From Paracidobacterium acidisoli (GTDB lineage Bacteria; Acidobacteriota; Terriglobia; Terriglobales; Acidobacteriaceae): a DNA stretch of 64,000 nucleotides. Numbering within the stretch: the first letter of the stretch is position 1; the number at the start of each line of letters is the position of its first letter. The stretch spans positions 310,001 through 374,000 of the forward strand of contig NZ_QVQT02000003.1 of the NCBI RefSeq assembly GCF_003428625.2, given 5' to 3'. The position numbers and the translations under genes are program-made. Positions 46,712-55,772 of this stretch are shown piece after piece. The notes under the pieces are model-generated. The model had not been told where the DNA came from. It searched no databases and saw nothing but the letters and a program-made list of their open reading frames with translations.

Positions 46712-47739
46712 CGGTAGAGCGTATCGCGCTGCACCGGTTTGAAGCCCGCATCGCGGATCACGCGGCGCAGCTCCTCTTCGGTGGTGCAGTTGGCGGTTCC
46801 GGCGGCGCGGACGACGTTTTCCTCGAGCATCACCGATCCCACATCGTTGCCTCCGAAGCGCAGGCCGAGCTGCAGCACCTTCAGCCCCTGGGTGACCCAG
46901 CTCGACTGCACATTCTCGATGTTGTCGAGATAGAGGCGCGAGATGGCGAGCACCTTCAGATATTCGACCGAGGTCGCCTCGTCCCATCCCCGGCCGCCGA
47001 GCGCCGTGTGTCCCGGCTGGAAGCTCCAGGGAATAAACGCCGTGAAGCCGCCGGTCTCTTCCTGCAGGCGGCGAACCTCTTCAAAGTGATTCACCCGGTG
47101 CTCGAAGGTCTCGCCCACGCCGAACATCATGGTTGCGGTGGTGCGCATGCCCAGCTGATGAGCGGTGCGATGAACGAGCAGCCAGTCTTCGGTGCGGCAC
47201 TTCAGGCGGGCGATGCGGCTGCGCACTTCGTCATCCAGAATCTCGGCGCCGCCGCCGGGGATGGAGTCGAGTCCGGCATCGCGCAGGCGGGCGATGGTGT
47301 CGCGCACGGAGAGCTCGCTGTACTCGGCGATGGCCAGAATCTCTGAGGCGGAAAAGCAGTGCAGCCAGATCTGCGGAAAGCGTTGTTTGATGCCCTTCAG
47401 CAGGCGCTCGAACCAGTCGATTTTCAGGTCCGGATGCAGGCCGCCCTGCATCAGCACGCCGGTGCCGCCCATCTCTGCCGTTTCGGCGATCTTCTGATAG
47501 ATCGTCTCAAAGTCGAGGATGTAGCCTTCGCTGGCCAGTTTACCTTTGAGCGGGCGGTAAAAAGCGCAGAAGGTGCAGTATTCCGTGCAGAAATTGGTGT
47601 AATTTATGTTGCGGTCGATGATGTAGGTCACCACGCCCTCAGGGTGCAGTCTGCGACGCACGGCATCGGCTTCCATGCCGAGGCCGATGAGATCGTCGGA
47701 GCGGAAATGGTCGAGGGCCTGCTGGCGGGTCAGTGACAT
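46693..47739 (-). CDS. mqnC: cyclic dehypoxanthinyl futalosine synthase
   Basis: 348 residues, a radical SAM enzyme of the futalosine menaquinone pathway. It converts dehypoxanthinyl futalosine to its cyclic product. The cluster-binding motif is Cys51, Cys55 and Cys58 (CTEYCTFC), preceded by IIDRNINYTNF. QGGLHPDLKIDWFE and WSFQPGHTALGG are typical of MqnC rather than MqnE or CofH. No other mqn gene is in the window. It points to menaquinone-based respiration made by the futalosine route. Confidence 0.93.
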   Translation of the reverse strand: MSLTRQQALDHFRSDDLIGLGMEADAVRRRLHPEGVVTYIIDRNINYTNFCTEYCTFCAFYRPLKGKLASEGYILDFETIYQKIAETAEMGGTGVLMQGGLHPDLKIDWFERLLKGIKQRFPQIWLHCFSASEILAIAEYSELSVRDTIARLRDAGLDSIPGGGAEILDDEVRSRIARLKCRTEDWLLVHRTAHQLGMRTTATMMFGVGETFEHRVNHFEEVRRLQEETGGFTAFIPWSFQPGHTALGGRGWDEATSVEYLKVLAISRLYLDNIENVQSSWVTQGLKVLQLGLRFGGNDVGSVMLEENVVRAAGTANCTTEEELRRVIRDAGFKPVQRDTLYRTMFLN

Positions 47740-48046
47740 GTCTCCATTTTAATGCCGCCTGACCGTATCGGCTATCGGGGTTACAGCGTATCGTGTGAAG
47801 AGGCGCCTGGGCACTGCCTGAGATCCCGATCCGGCGCCGGATGGAGCAGGAGGAGTTTCATGCTGCATCGCTTTTCAACGGGGTTGCATCCTAACCAGTT
47901 TCAGATACGAATCCCATTTGTGTTTCTGCGTTCCTCTGACATGGTGAAACGCTCTCTGGCTCAGGCGGCGAAGTTCGGACAGGCTTACGGCCTGCCGGCG
48001 CACAGCCGCAAACCATATCGCAGTGCAACATCAGGAGCAGCTTTTT
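47740..48046. other. intergenic region between mqnC and the DUF481-like pair
   Basis: 307 bases. It should hold the promoters of mqnC (leftward) and of the DUF481-like gene (rightward). I see no convincing gene, strong hairpin or repeat. Confidence 0.4.
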
Positions 48047-49237
48047 ATGTCCCGGTTTTTTTCGCAGATGCACCGCCTCATTCCTTTCAGTGCTCTGGCT
48101 TTGCTGGTGCTGGTCTATCCGGCACTGCTGCATGCGCAGGCTAAGAAGGACGCTACTCCCGACGTCATGGTGTTTACCAACGGCGATCAGCTGAGCGGCA
48201 AGTTCGTGCGCGTAGTCGGGGGCACCGTCACGTTTCACAGCGACATTGTCGGCGACGTAAACGTGAGCTGGGACAAGATCAAAGAGCTGCGCACCTCACA
48301 GGCGGTCGCGGTGCTGCGCAAGGGAGTGAATGTAACGCGGAAGACCCCGATGTCGCAGATTCCCTCCGGCACGATGGAGGTCACCAATCAGCAGATCACT
48401 CTGCAGGCCGAGCCGACGGCTGTGGCTGCGGCGCCGATTCCGGTGAAGGACGCGGATTATGTGATCGATCAGGCCTCGCTGAACAAGGAGCTGCGCGGAC
48501 ACCCCGGCCTGACCCAGGCATGGAACGGCACCGCCACGGCGGGCGCGACCATCGTTGCCGCCACGCAGAACCAGTACACCTTCAATGGCGCGGTGGGACT
48601 GATTCGTGTGGTGCCGACGGTAAGCTGGCTGGCTCCGCGCAACCGCACGGCCCTCGACTTCACGGGCTCCTACGGCAAGATCACGCAGAAGGATGTGCCA
48701 TCCATCAAGAGCGCGATCTACCATGCGGACGCCGAGCGGGATGAATACTTCTCGCCGCGTTTCTATGCTCTCGGCCAGGTGGCCTTCGATCATAACTTCA
48801 GCCAGAGTCTCGATCTGCAGCAGATCTACGGCGGAGGCATCGGCTGGACGGCGATCAAGCGGCCGAATCAGGAGCTGGATCTGAAGGGAACCGTACAGTA
48901 CGAGAGGCAGTCGTTTGAAAATGTCGTCGCCGGCTCCGGACAGAATCCGAATCAGGATCTGATCGGCTCGACGATCGCAGCCGCATACAATCTGCACTTC
49001 TTTAAGGGAATGATCTTCGCGCAGGGATTGAACTACATCCCCGCCTTCAATAACTCGCGTGCGTGGTCGGTGTCGGAGGCCGACACGCTCACCTTTCCCG
49101 CCTACAAAAATTTTGGCTTCACGGTGGGAACGCTCGACAGTTATCTGAACGATGTGGCCATCACCGAGCCGCCGACAAAGCGCAACTCGCTTCAGTTCAC
49201 TATGGGACTGACCTACACGATCAAGTCGTCCTATTGA
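48047..49237 (+). CDS. DUF481-like outer-membrane protein, first tandem copy
   Basis: About 396 residues with a signal peptide (FSALALLVLVYPALLHAQ). A short beta domain (VFTNGDQLSGKFVRVVGGTVTFHSDIVGDVNVSWDKIKEL, about 40-80) precedes a DUF481-type beta-barrel of about 230 residues ending in TMGLTYTIKSSY, with an aromatic last residue. ATG 48047 has AGGAG nine bases upstream. It is followed by a paralogue at 49391. The role is unknown; DUF481 proteins are outer-membrane proteins often induced by salt or alkaline stress. Confidence 0.85.
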   Translation: MSRFFSQMHRLIPFSALALLVLVYPALLHAQAKKDATPDVMVFTNGDQLSGKFVRVVGGTVTFHSDIVGDVNVSWDKIKELRTSQAVAVLRKGVNVTRKTPMSQIPSGTMEVTNQQITLQAEPTAVAAAPIPVKDADYVIDQASLNKELRGHPGLTQAWNGTATAGATIVAATQNQYTFNGAVGLIRVVPTVSWLAPRNRTALDFTGSYGKITQKDVPSIKSAIYHADAERDEYFSPRFYALGQVAFDHNFSQSLDLQQIYGGGIGWTAIKRPNQELDLKGTVQYERQSFENVVAGSGQNPNQDLIGSTIAAAYNLHFFKGMIFAQGLNYIPAFNNSRAWSVSEADTLTFPAYKNFGFTVGTLDSYLNDVAITEPPTKRNSLQFTMGLTYTIKSSY

Positions 49238-49257
49238 ACTCTTTCCGATACATCAGG

Positions 49258-49281
49258 CGCGGGAATCGTCCGGTTCCCGCG
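49258..49281 (+). terminator. hairpin after the first DUF481-like gene
   Basis: CGCGGGAA (49258-49265) and TTCCCGCG (49274-49281) form a perfect 8-base stem with an eight-base loop. No T tract follows, so termination is uncertain. Confidence 0.4.
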
Positions 49282-49390
49282 TCCATCTGGCTCCCTGTGG
49301 CATTACGATAGACAGAGGGAGAGTTGCGCAGAACGCCGGCCCCCTGCCGGGTGCGCTCTTCAAAATCTGTCAGGAGCCTGTATTTCTCCA

Positions 49391-50614
49391 ATGACATGTG
49401 TGCGTACTTTTTTTGCCGCGCGTTTTATCGCGCCGTCTCTGATGTTTCTTGCCTTCCTGCTGGTTCTTCCGTCTGCCTTCGGCGCAGACCCGCCGGCTGC
49501 GAAGACTGCCGACAAGACTCCGCCCGACACAATTCTCTTCACCAACGGAGATAAAATTTCGGGCAAGTTTATCCGCGAAGTGGGCGGGCATGTGATGTTT
49601 CACAGCGATGTTCTGGGCGATGTGACGGTCACGTGGGACAAGATTCAGGAGCTGCATACGCAGTCGCGTCTGGTGGTGCTGCAGGAGGGTATTCCAACGC
49701 GCGGCATCCATTCGCTGACAGTGCCGCAGAGCGGAACGCTGGCGGTCGCCAATCAGCAGATCACCGTGCACCCCAAAGACAGTGCAGCGCTCGCTCCCAT
49801 CCCGGTGAAGAAGGCGCAGTACATCCTCGATGAGACGACGCTGCAGAAGCAGATCGGCGGCCATCCTGGATTTCTGGGCGGCTGGAACGGCAATCTGACG
49901 GCGGGCGCCACGATCGTGCAGGCAACACAGGAGCAGTACACGTTTTCAGGCGGCGTATCGCTGGCCCGTGTCGTGCCGACGGTGAGCTGGCTGAATCCCC
50001 ACAACCGCACGACGGCAGACTTCAACGGATCATTCGGCAAGATCATTCAGCCAGCGTATGTTGCCGATGGCGTGGTGACGCCATCGAGCAGCTCGAAGAG
50101 CTCGATCTACCATGCGGATGCGGAGCGGGACGAGTATTTCTCCGCGCGCTTTTTTGCCTTGGGCCAGGTGGCCTTCGATCACAACTTCGGCCAGAACCTC
50201 GATCTGCAGCAGATTTACGGTGGAGGAATCGGACTGACGGCTCTGAAGCGCCCTCAGCAGGAGCTGGACCTGAAGACCACACTGCAATATGAGAAGCAGA
50301 CATTTATCGATGCCGCCCCAGGCGAAGACCAGAACCTGATCGGCTCGACGGTGAACGGAACCTACGCGCTGAAGCTGCCGAGGAGCGTGATCTTCAAGCA
50401 GGAGATCTCCTACATCCCCGCCTACAACAACCCCTACGCGTATTCGGCCAACGAAGCGAATACGCTGACCATGCCCTTCTTCAAAAATCTCAGCTTCTCG
50501 GTGGGCACCAACGACAGCTATCTGAACGATCCTCCGGAGGCCACGCCGCCCACAAAGCGGAATTCACTCCAGTTCACGACGGGAATCGTGTATCTGCTCA
50601 AGTCGAAGTACTGA
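49391..50614 (+). CDS. DUF481-like outer-membrane protein, second tandem copy
   Basis: 407 residues, clearly paralogous to the gene at 48047: both share the ILFTNGDKISGKFIREVGG-type N-terminal domain, the SIYHADAERDEYFS segment, LGQVAFDHNF, LDLQQIYGGGIG and the PPTKRNSLQFT C-terminus. The signal peptide is LMFLAFLLVLPSAFGAD. An added Ser-rich loop (TPSSSSKSS) lies in the middle. It ends in YLLKSKY. Together the two look like a recent tandem duplication. Confidence 0.87.
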   Translation: MTCVRTFFAARFIAPSLMFLAFLLVLPSAFGADPPAAKTADKTPPDTILFTNGDKISGKFIREVGGHVMFHSDVLGDVTVTWDKIQELHTQSRLVVLQEGIPTRGIHSLTVPQSGTLAVANQQITVHPKDSAALAPIPVKKAQYILDETTLQKQIGGHPGFLGGWNGNLTAGATIVQATQEQYTFSGGVSLARVVPTVSWLNPHNRTTADFNGSFGKIIQPAYVADGVVTPSSSSKSSIYHADAERDEYFSARFFALGQVAFDHNFGQNLDLQQIYGGGIGLTALKRPQQELDLKTTLQYEKQTFIDAAPGEDQNLIGSTVNGTYALKLPRSVIFKQEISYIPAYNNPYAYSANEANTLTMPFFKNLSFSVGTNDSYLNDPPEATPPTKRNSLQFTTGIVYLLKSKY

Positions 50615-50627
50615 CGCCATCCGCCCG

Positions 50628-51257
50628 TTACTTCGCGTCGGGCGGAACGGGCGACGGCATCGCGTTGATCTGCTGGCTGGTGATGGTCTGCGGCGGCCCT
50701 TCCGGCACCGGAGGCAGATTCGGCGGATCGAGATCGAGCGGCTGTTTGAGCAGGCTCAGCACGTCGACCGGCAGCGGCTTGTCGGCGTTCGCGAGCAGGA
50801 CCGAGACCTGCCACATCTGTGTCTCATTCAGAACCTTGCTGAACGAGGGCATGCCGGTCAGCCGGATACCGTTCGAGACCTTCCAGTACGTCTCGCCCGG
50901 AGGATCGTCGCTGACGCCGACGATGCCGTTGCGATGAGGCGCCCAGAGCTGCGGCGCATGCGGATACATATGCGCGCCGAAATCCGCCGGGCGGCCATAT
51001 AAACCGTGGCAAGAGGCGCACTGCTGGCGGTAAATATGCGCTCCGGCTTCGAGATTCGTCTGGCTCGGCTCGAGCGGGGCGGTCTTCGGCAGCTCGCGGT
51101 CGATGCGCGCATGCAGCGGCATACGGACGATATCGCGCTCGAACGGGAAGGAAGAATCGGTTACGGCGACCGGAGGATGGCCAAAGTGCAGCCAGAGGTA
51201 ACCAGCGGCGGGGAGGGCGATCAGCCCAAGCAGCAGTCCGGCAAGAAATGATTTCAC
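50628..51257 (-). CDS. membrane-anchored c-type cytochrome
   Basis: 209 residues. An uncleaved or signal-like N-terminal helix (FLAGLLLGLIALPAAGYLWLHFG) places it in the periplasm. One haem site is present: CASCHG (CxxCH) with Met in TGMPSF as the probable axial ligand. The Pro-rich C-terminal 40 residues look disordered. It faces the DUF481-like pair (13 bases between stops). Electron partners cannot be identified from neighbours. Confidence 0.9.
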   Translation of the reverse strand: MKSFLAGLLLGLIALPAAGYLWLHFGHPPVAVTDSSFPFERDIVRMPLHARIDRELPKTAPLEPSQTNLEAGAHIYRQQCASCHGLYGRPADFGAHMYPHAPQLWAPHRNGIVGVSDDPPGETYWKVSNGIRLTGMPSFSKVLNETQMWQVSVLLANADKPLPVDVLSLLKQPLDLDPPNLPPVPEGPPQTITSQQINAMPSPVPPDAK

Positions 51258-51531
51258 CTGGTCATGAACCTCGCTACGAGCCTTTTCAGCATAGTAACGG
51301 CAAACCCGGAGGCTCTCAATCGCTTGTTTACGGTGCAGGAATCGGCGGAGGGCTCGGCGCAGAATGGCCCGCGGATGCTTTAATACAAAGGGAGAGACAT
51401 TTTCGTCATTTCCCGCCCGCGGAATTCACGCAAAGCGCCGTTCTCCCGGAAGACGACTTCCCGGAAAGTACGGGGAGCGATGCGGGTGAAAGCGGCGGCC
51501 GGCAGCACAGGCAGTGGAGGTTTCGAGGTTC

Positions 51532-52290
51532 ATGCATTCAGGCAAGCGTGTGGGATGGTGGTTGAGTCCCGTTTTGGCTTTTCTTCTTTTCGCGCCCGCT
51601 CCCATGCGCGCGCAGGATTCGTCGAGTCAGCAGCCGCAGCAGGATCAGAGCGCCCAGCAGAATAATCCGAACCGGGTGAGTGTGCTTCGCCAGGCGCAGG
51701 AGCGCGTCCGCGCGCGGCGTCAGCAGCGCATTCAGCAGATCATCCAGGACACCTACAGCCATAAATATGAGGTGTACTTCGGCGGCGGCTATCAGCGGTT
51801 CCGTCCCGGCAATACGCTGCAGCATGTGAATGAGTCCGGCTGGAACGTGGGCATCACCGACTACATCCACGGCAATCTGGGGGTTGCGGCGGACTTCCGC
51901 GGCTACTACGGAACCACCTACACGGGCACGAATCCAGGCGCGCAGGAGTTTCACATCTTTGCGCCGAGCATCAGCCAGTACACCTTTATGGCCGGACCGC
52001 AGTACCGGTTTTACCGCGGCCTGCACTGGGGCTGGACCGGACAGGTACTGGCCGGCGTGGGGCACGGAAACTTCGGCACGGGAACGGGTGGTCTTCCACC
52101 AACGCTGATCGGCCTGTATCCGGACGGAAACGTGGTGAATGTGACCGCAGGCGCTTCGGTGGATTACAACCTCGGACCCGGTCTGGCGATTCGCCTGACG
52201 CCGAATTATCTGTTGACCGACTACGGCAGCACGCTGCAGCACAACGCGGGCTTTGAGATGGGTGTGGTCTACCGCTTCGGCCGCAGGTAA
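51532..52290 (+). CDS. outer-membrane beta-barrel protein
   Basis: About 252 residues with a signal peptide (LSPVLAFLLFAPAPMRAQ), a Gln-rich linker (SSQQPQQDQSAQQ) and a basic helix. A beta-barrel follows from about residue 75 (YEVYFGGGYQRFRPGN, VAADFRGYYGTTY, MAGPQYRFYRGL). It ends in GVVYRFGRR, close to the expected aromatic terminus. ATG 51532 is chosen; GTG 51514 upstream is also possible. Function unknown. Confidence 0.8.
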   Translation: MHSGKRVGWWLSPVLAFLLFAPAPMRAQDSSSQQPQQDQSAQQNNPNRVSVLRQAQERVRARRQQRIQQIIQDTYSHKYEVYFGGGYQRFRPGNTLQHVNESGWNVGITDYIHGNLGVAADFRGYYGTTYTGTNPGAQEFHIFAPSISQYTFMAGPQYRFYRGLHWGWTGQVLAGVGHGNFGTGTGGLPPTLIGLYPDGNVVNVTAGASVDYNLGPGLAIRLTPNYLLTDYGSTLQHNAGFEMGVVYRFGRR

Positions 52291-52307
52291 ACACAGATCG
52301 CAGCAAT

Positions 52308-52340
52308 AAAAAGAGCCCGGCATCATGCCGGGCTCTTTTT
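52308..52340. terminator. strong bidirectional terminator
   Basis: AAAAAGAGCCCGGCA (52308-52322) and its exact complement (52326-52340) form a 15-base stem with a TCA loop. Runs of A and T on both sides make it work in both directions between converging genes. Confidence 0.95.
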
Positions 52341-52412
52341 ATGGAGGTGAAAGTTTCTGCCACCGGAAGGCTCCCGCATTTCCGGCAGGCGGATTCGAGC
52401 CTGGTGCGGTGC

Positions 52413-53483
52413 CTACTGCGCGGAGGCGGCCGGGCTGTGCGCGGCCAGCTCTTCGCCGGCGTGGCCGCTCTCTTCCGCGACCTTCTTGAGCGAAACCTGC
52501 TCGAAGCGCGCCCAGATCAGGCCGACCGGAATGATGCTGAGGAAGGTTACGCCCAGCAGCAGTGCGCCGCAGCCGAGGGCCGGCTCAGGAGCGACGTGGT
52601 AGAAGCCCTGCAGGGCCGCGGTCAGCAGGCCGATCTGCGTGAACCAGCCGATCACCGGCAGCTGCACGATCGAGCCGCCCATGCTGACGACCATCAGCAG
52701 CATGCAGCGGGAAAGGGTCATGCCGGAGAGCTCGGGTGAGGCGGTAAAGGCGCGTGTGGTCTCGAGGTAAGCGAAGGTGATCATGCCCCACATGACCAGG
52801 GAGAAGAGCGCAGCCAGCAGAAAGTCGCTCATGGAGGCGATAGTGTTCAGGCCATCGCGGAAGTGCAGGATCTTCTCGCTCACCGACTCACCCAGCTTCG
52901 GCGAAATCGCTCCCAGTGATTTCCGCGCCCCCGCCGCAAAAGCGCCGCCGGAGACGCGCGCGAAGCCGGCAAAGAGCGCCAGGGCGACGGTCGCCAGCAG
53001 ACCGCCGAGGGCGGCCTTGTTCATCATTTCGGGGTGCGGCAGGGAGTGGCGGTCGGGAGCGAAGAGCAGGACGGTAGAGAAGATGAGCGCCATGGCTCCG
53101 GCGTCGAACATGCGCTCGACGACATAGACGGCGACCTGAGAGCTGAGGGGGAGCTGCACGCGCTTCGCGACCAGGTAAGGCCGGACCAGGTCGGCGGGGC
53201 GGCCGAGGAGCGCGACGCCGGTAAAGCCGATCACCTGGCTGCCCAGGACGCTGAATGCCGAAACCTTCTTGGTCGGCTTGAGGAAGAGCGCCCAGCGCAG
53301 CGCCCGGATCACGTAGGCCAGCCAGATCATGGCGACGGCGATGCCGATCTTCTTCCAGTCGGCCAGCCTGAGCTGCTGCGTGAAGACGCTCCAGTTGAAG
53401 TGGATGCGATGGCGCGCGACGACGACAAGGATGACGAGCGCAAGAAGGACGACGAGTCCGAGAATCCAGTTCTTTTTCTTCAC
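52413..53483 (-). CDS. lysylphosphatidylglycerol synthase TM / UPF0104 membrane protein
   Basis: 356 residues with about eight membrane helices. The family core is visible in YVIRALRWALFLKP, GFTGVALLGRPADLVRPYLVAKR and VYVVERMFDAGAMAL. The domain is the flippase-like part of MprF but stands alone here, without the synthase domain, so lipid transport is the likely role. It is the last gene of the leftward run from 58796, 48 bases after the lytic transglycosylase, and ends near the terminator at 52308. Confidence 0.88.
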   Translation of the reverse strand: MKKKNWILGLVVLLALVILVVVARHRIHFNWSVFTQQLRLADWKKIGIAVAMIWLAYVIRALRWALFLKPTKKVSAFSVLGSQVIGFTGVALLGRPADLVRPYLVAKRVQLPLSSQVAVYVVERMFDAGAMALIFSTVLLFAPDRHSLPHPEMMNKAALGGLLATVALALFAGFARVSGGAFAAGARKSLGAISPKLGESVSEKILHFRDGLNTIASMSDFLLAALFSLVMWGMITFAYLETTRAFTASPELSGMTLSRCMLLMVVSMGGSIVQLPVIGWFTQIGLLTAALQGFYHVAPEPALGCGALLLGVTFLSIIPVGLIWARFEQVSLKKVAEESGHAGEELAAHSPAASAQ

Positions 53484-53531
53484 GGAGGCGTCAGTTTCCT
53501 TTCAGGGTTGGCAAACGGGGTACAGCCGGAA

Positions 53532-54299
53532 CTACTCGGCGGATGCGGCGAGCGGAGCCGCGGAAAGACTGGCCTGGCGCTGCGCCGAAGAGCGGAGCCG
53601 CAGAGCATAGCGGCGGTTGTACTCGTGAATGACGCGGGCAACATAGCTGCGCGTCTCGCGGTAAGGCGGAATGCCGTGCCAGCGGTCGACCGCCTCCGGC
53701 CCGGCATTGTAGGCAGCCAGCGCCAGCGGCAGATTGTCGTGATAACGGTGGAGCAGCGCATCGAGGTATGCGCTGCCGCCTTCGATGTTCTGGTCGGGCG
53801 CGAAGCTGTCGGAGACGCCGAGATGCGCCGCCGTCTTCGGCATCAGCTGCATCAGCCCCTGCGCTCCGGCGCGGCTGACGGCGCGGGCGTTGCCGCCGCT
53901 CTCCTGACGCACGACGCTGGCCAGAAGGTCTTCATCCAGATCGTACTCGGCTCCCGCATGGGTCAGCATGGCATGCAGACGGACCGGAGTCAGCGCAGCA
54001 GAAGCGGGCTTCGTTACCGGAGCGGCCGCAGGAGTCTTCGGCAGCAGGTCGACATGCTGCTCGGACACGATATCCTCGGCGGCGACTTCGACGAAGTTCT
54101 GTCCCGAGGCATCCGTGTACAGGCGCACCCGGTCTCCATCGGCTGCGCGATGATCGCAGACGATGTCGAAACCATTTTTAAGGGTAACGCGGTCGGCGGC
54201 AAAGGCCGCAGAGACGCAGCAGGAGACAAGCGCCAGAGCGTACCACCGCCGTTTCCGGGGAAGTCCGAGCATGTAGAGAAACTCTATCACTCCGGCCAT
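53532..54299 (-). CDS. lytic transglycosylase, SLT domain
   Basis: About 255 residues with an N-terminal export signal (ALALVSCCVSAAFAAD). A short N-terminal beta segment (RVTLKNGFDIVCDH) precedes the SLT goose-lysozyme-like domain: catalytic Glu in VVRQESGGNARAVS, then GAQGLMQLMPKTAAHLG and LALAAYNAGPEAVDRW. It cleaves peptidoglycan to 1,6-anhydro ends in the periplasm. ATG 54299 lies five bases after the phosphatase stop; ATG 54272 is possible. Confidence 0.9.
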   Translation of the reverse strand: MAGVIEFLYMLGLPRKRRWYALALVSCCVSAAFAADRVTLKNGFDIVCDHRAADGDRVRLYTDASGQNFVEVAAEDIVSEQHVDLLPKTPAAAPVTKPASAALTPVRLHAMLTHAGAEYDLDEDLLASVVRQESGGNARAVSRAGAQGLMQLMPKTAAHLGVSDSFAPDQNIEGGSAYLDALLHRYHDNLPLALAAYNAGPEAVDRWHGIPPYRETRSYVARVIHEYNRRYALRLRSSAQRQASLSAAPLAASAE

Positions 54300-54304
54300 G
54301 AATC

Positions 54305-55195
54305 TCAGACGCTTACTCCGGCGCAAACGCTCTCGATCATTTGGGCTACGCCATCGGCATCATTTGAGGGGGCAAGGGTCCATCCGCGATTCTGAGCGAG
54401 CTCGACAAGGTCCGGAGCGCCGTTGGCCATCACCACCGGGCGGCCTGCATATTCCAGCATCTCCAGGTCGTTCCAGTTGTCGCCAATGGCCATAATCTCT
54501 TCCCGGGCGATGCCGCGCGCGGTGGCCAGATCGTGCAGAGAGACGCCCTTCGAGCAGCCGGGCGGCAGAATGTCGAGGATGGTCAGATCGCGGTGCGGAT
54601 ATTCGGTGCGGTGCAGCTCGATCTGTTCGGCAAAGGCGCTTTCCGTGAGCCGCTGCTCAGCGTCGCGCATCTCCTGCGGAGTGCCGCAGATCATACTCTG
54701 AACGGGCGCCTCGCCGGAGTCGAAGACCCGCTCGATGGGGCGTACCTCGATCAGCGAGGCGCGATTGGCCTCGACCCAGAGCGAGATGCGGGCATGCAGC
54801 TGCTCGAACGACTCGATCACCAGCTCTCCTGCGCCGTCGCGGTCAAAGGTAAAGACCGTGGTTTCACCGAACTCGCGCAGCAGCGGGCATATTCCCCGGG
54901 CGGTTTCGACGGGGAGCAGGCGGCGATCGATACGCATTCCATCCAGAGCGCGGGTGACGGTGCCGTTCGAGGTAATGAGAACGGTCTGCGAACGAAGGCC
55001 AATGGGCTCGATGATCGGCGTGGTGTACGTGTGTCTGCGGCCGGTGGCGATGACGATCTCAATGCCGGCTGCTTCGGCCTCGCGGAGCGCCTGGCGATTG
55101 CGCTCGCTGACAGCCGTCCCGCGCGAAGGCAGCAGGGTTCCGTCGATATCGATCGCAATGAGCCTGGGGGCTGGCAGCCTGAAAGGGGAAAGCAT
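54305..55195 (-). CDS. Cof-type HAD-family phosphatase
   Basis: 296 residues. HAD motif I is IDIDGTLL (nucleophile Asp near residue 16), motif II TSNG, a conserved Lys in CSKGVSL and motif IV GDNWNDLEML. The inserted alpha/beta cap between motifs II and III (about 85-205) marks the Cof (IIB) type. These act on phosphorylated sugars or cofactors; the substrate is unknown. It sits 93 bases after tadA. Confidence 0.92.
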   Translation of the reverse strand: MLSPFRLPAPRLIAIDIDGTLLPSRGTAVSERNRQALREAEAAGIEIVIATGRRHTYTTPIIEPIGLRSQTVLITSNGTVTRALDGMRIDRRLLPVETARGICPLLREFGETTVFTFDRDGAGELVIESFEQLHARISLWVEANRASLIEVRPIERVFDSGEAPVQSMICGTPQEMRDAEQRLTESAFAEQIELHRTEYPHRDLTILDILPPGCSKGVSLHDLATARGIAREEIMAIGDNWNDLEMLEYAGRPVVMANGAPDLVELAQNRGWTLAPSNDADGVAQMIESVCAGVSV

Positions 55196-55288
55196 CCACT
55201 TCCAGTCTACGGGATGGGAGGTGAATGGCGGTTAAACTCTGGCCGGGCGATTCCTGGCTGGTGCTGATTACAGTTTAAATCATTGAAT

Positions 55289-55768
55289 CTAAATCCGTTT
55301 GGCGCGAAAAAACTCCCGGAGCAATTCTCCGCACTCTTCCGCCAGAAGGCCTCCGGTGACCGGAAGGGTGTGGTTCAGGCGCGGATGGTTCAGGACTTCC
55401 AGCACAGACCCCGCCGCTCCGGCCTTGGGGTCGGCAGCTCCGTAAACGAGCCGTTTGAGGCGGGCGTGGATAATGGCCCCGGCGCACATGGCGCAGGGCT
55501 CGAGGGTGGCATACAACGCGCAGTCGAGCAGGCGATAGTTGCCGATGACCTTCGCCGCGGCACGAAGAGCGACCATCTCGGCATGCGCTGTGGGGTCCTG
55601 GTCGCGCAGAACGCGGTTCTGCCCGCGAGCGATCACGATGCCGCTGATCACAGCGACGGCGCCGATCGGGACCTCCCCGGCAAGCGCGGCCGCACGGGCC
55701 TCGGCGAGGGCTTCACGCATGAAGAGAAGATCGGAATCGCTGCCGGAAGAGGAGAGGGAATCGGCCAC
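55289..55768 (-). CDS. tadA: tRNA adenosine deaminase TadA
   Basis: About 159 residues from GTG 55768. Zinc site: His and catalytic Glu in TAHAEMVAL and the cysteines of EPCAMCAGA. It deaminates A34 to inosine in tRNA-Arg(ACG). The C-terminal helix (EECGELLREFFRAKRI) is TadA-like rather than that of cytosine deaminases. GTG 55768 lies four bases after the Imm53 stop; ATG 55720 is the alternative start. The open frame runs further upstream but overlaps Imm53. Confidence 0.92.
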   Translation of the reverse strand: MADSLSSSGSDSDLLFMREALAEARAAALAGEVPIGAVAVISGIVIARGQNRVLRDQDPTAHAEMVALRAAAKVIGNYRLLDCALYATLEPCAMCAGAIIHARLKRLVYGAADPKAGAAGSVLEVLNHPRLNHTLPVTGGLLAEECGELLREFFRAKRI

Positions 55769-55772
55769 GCAG

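Noticed and set aside
52341-52412. Possible tRNA because of GGATTCGAGCC
   Set aside because: No acceptor stem, anticodon arm or D arm can be fitted around it.
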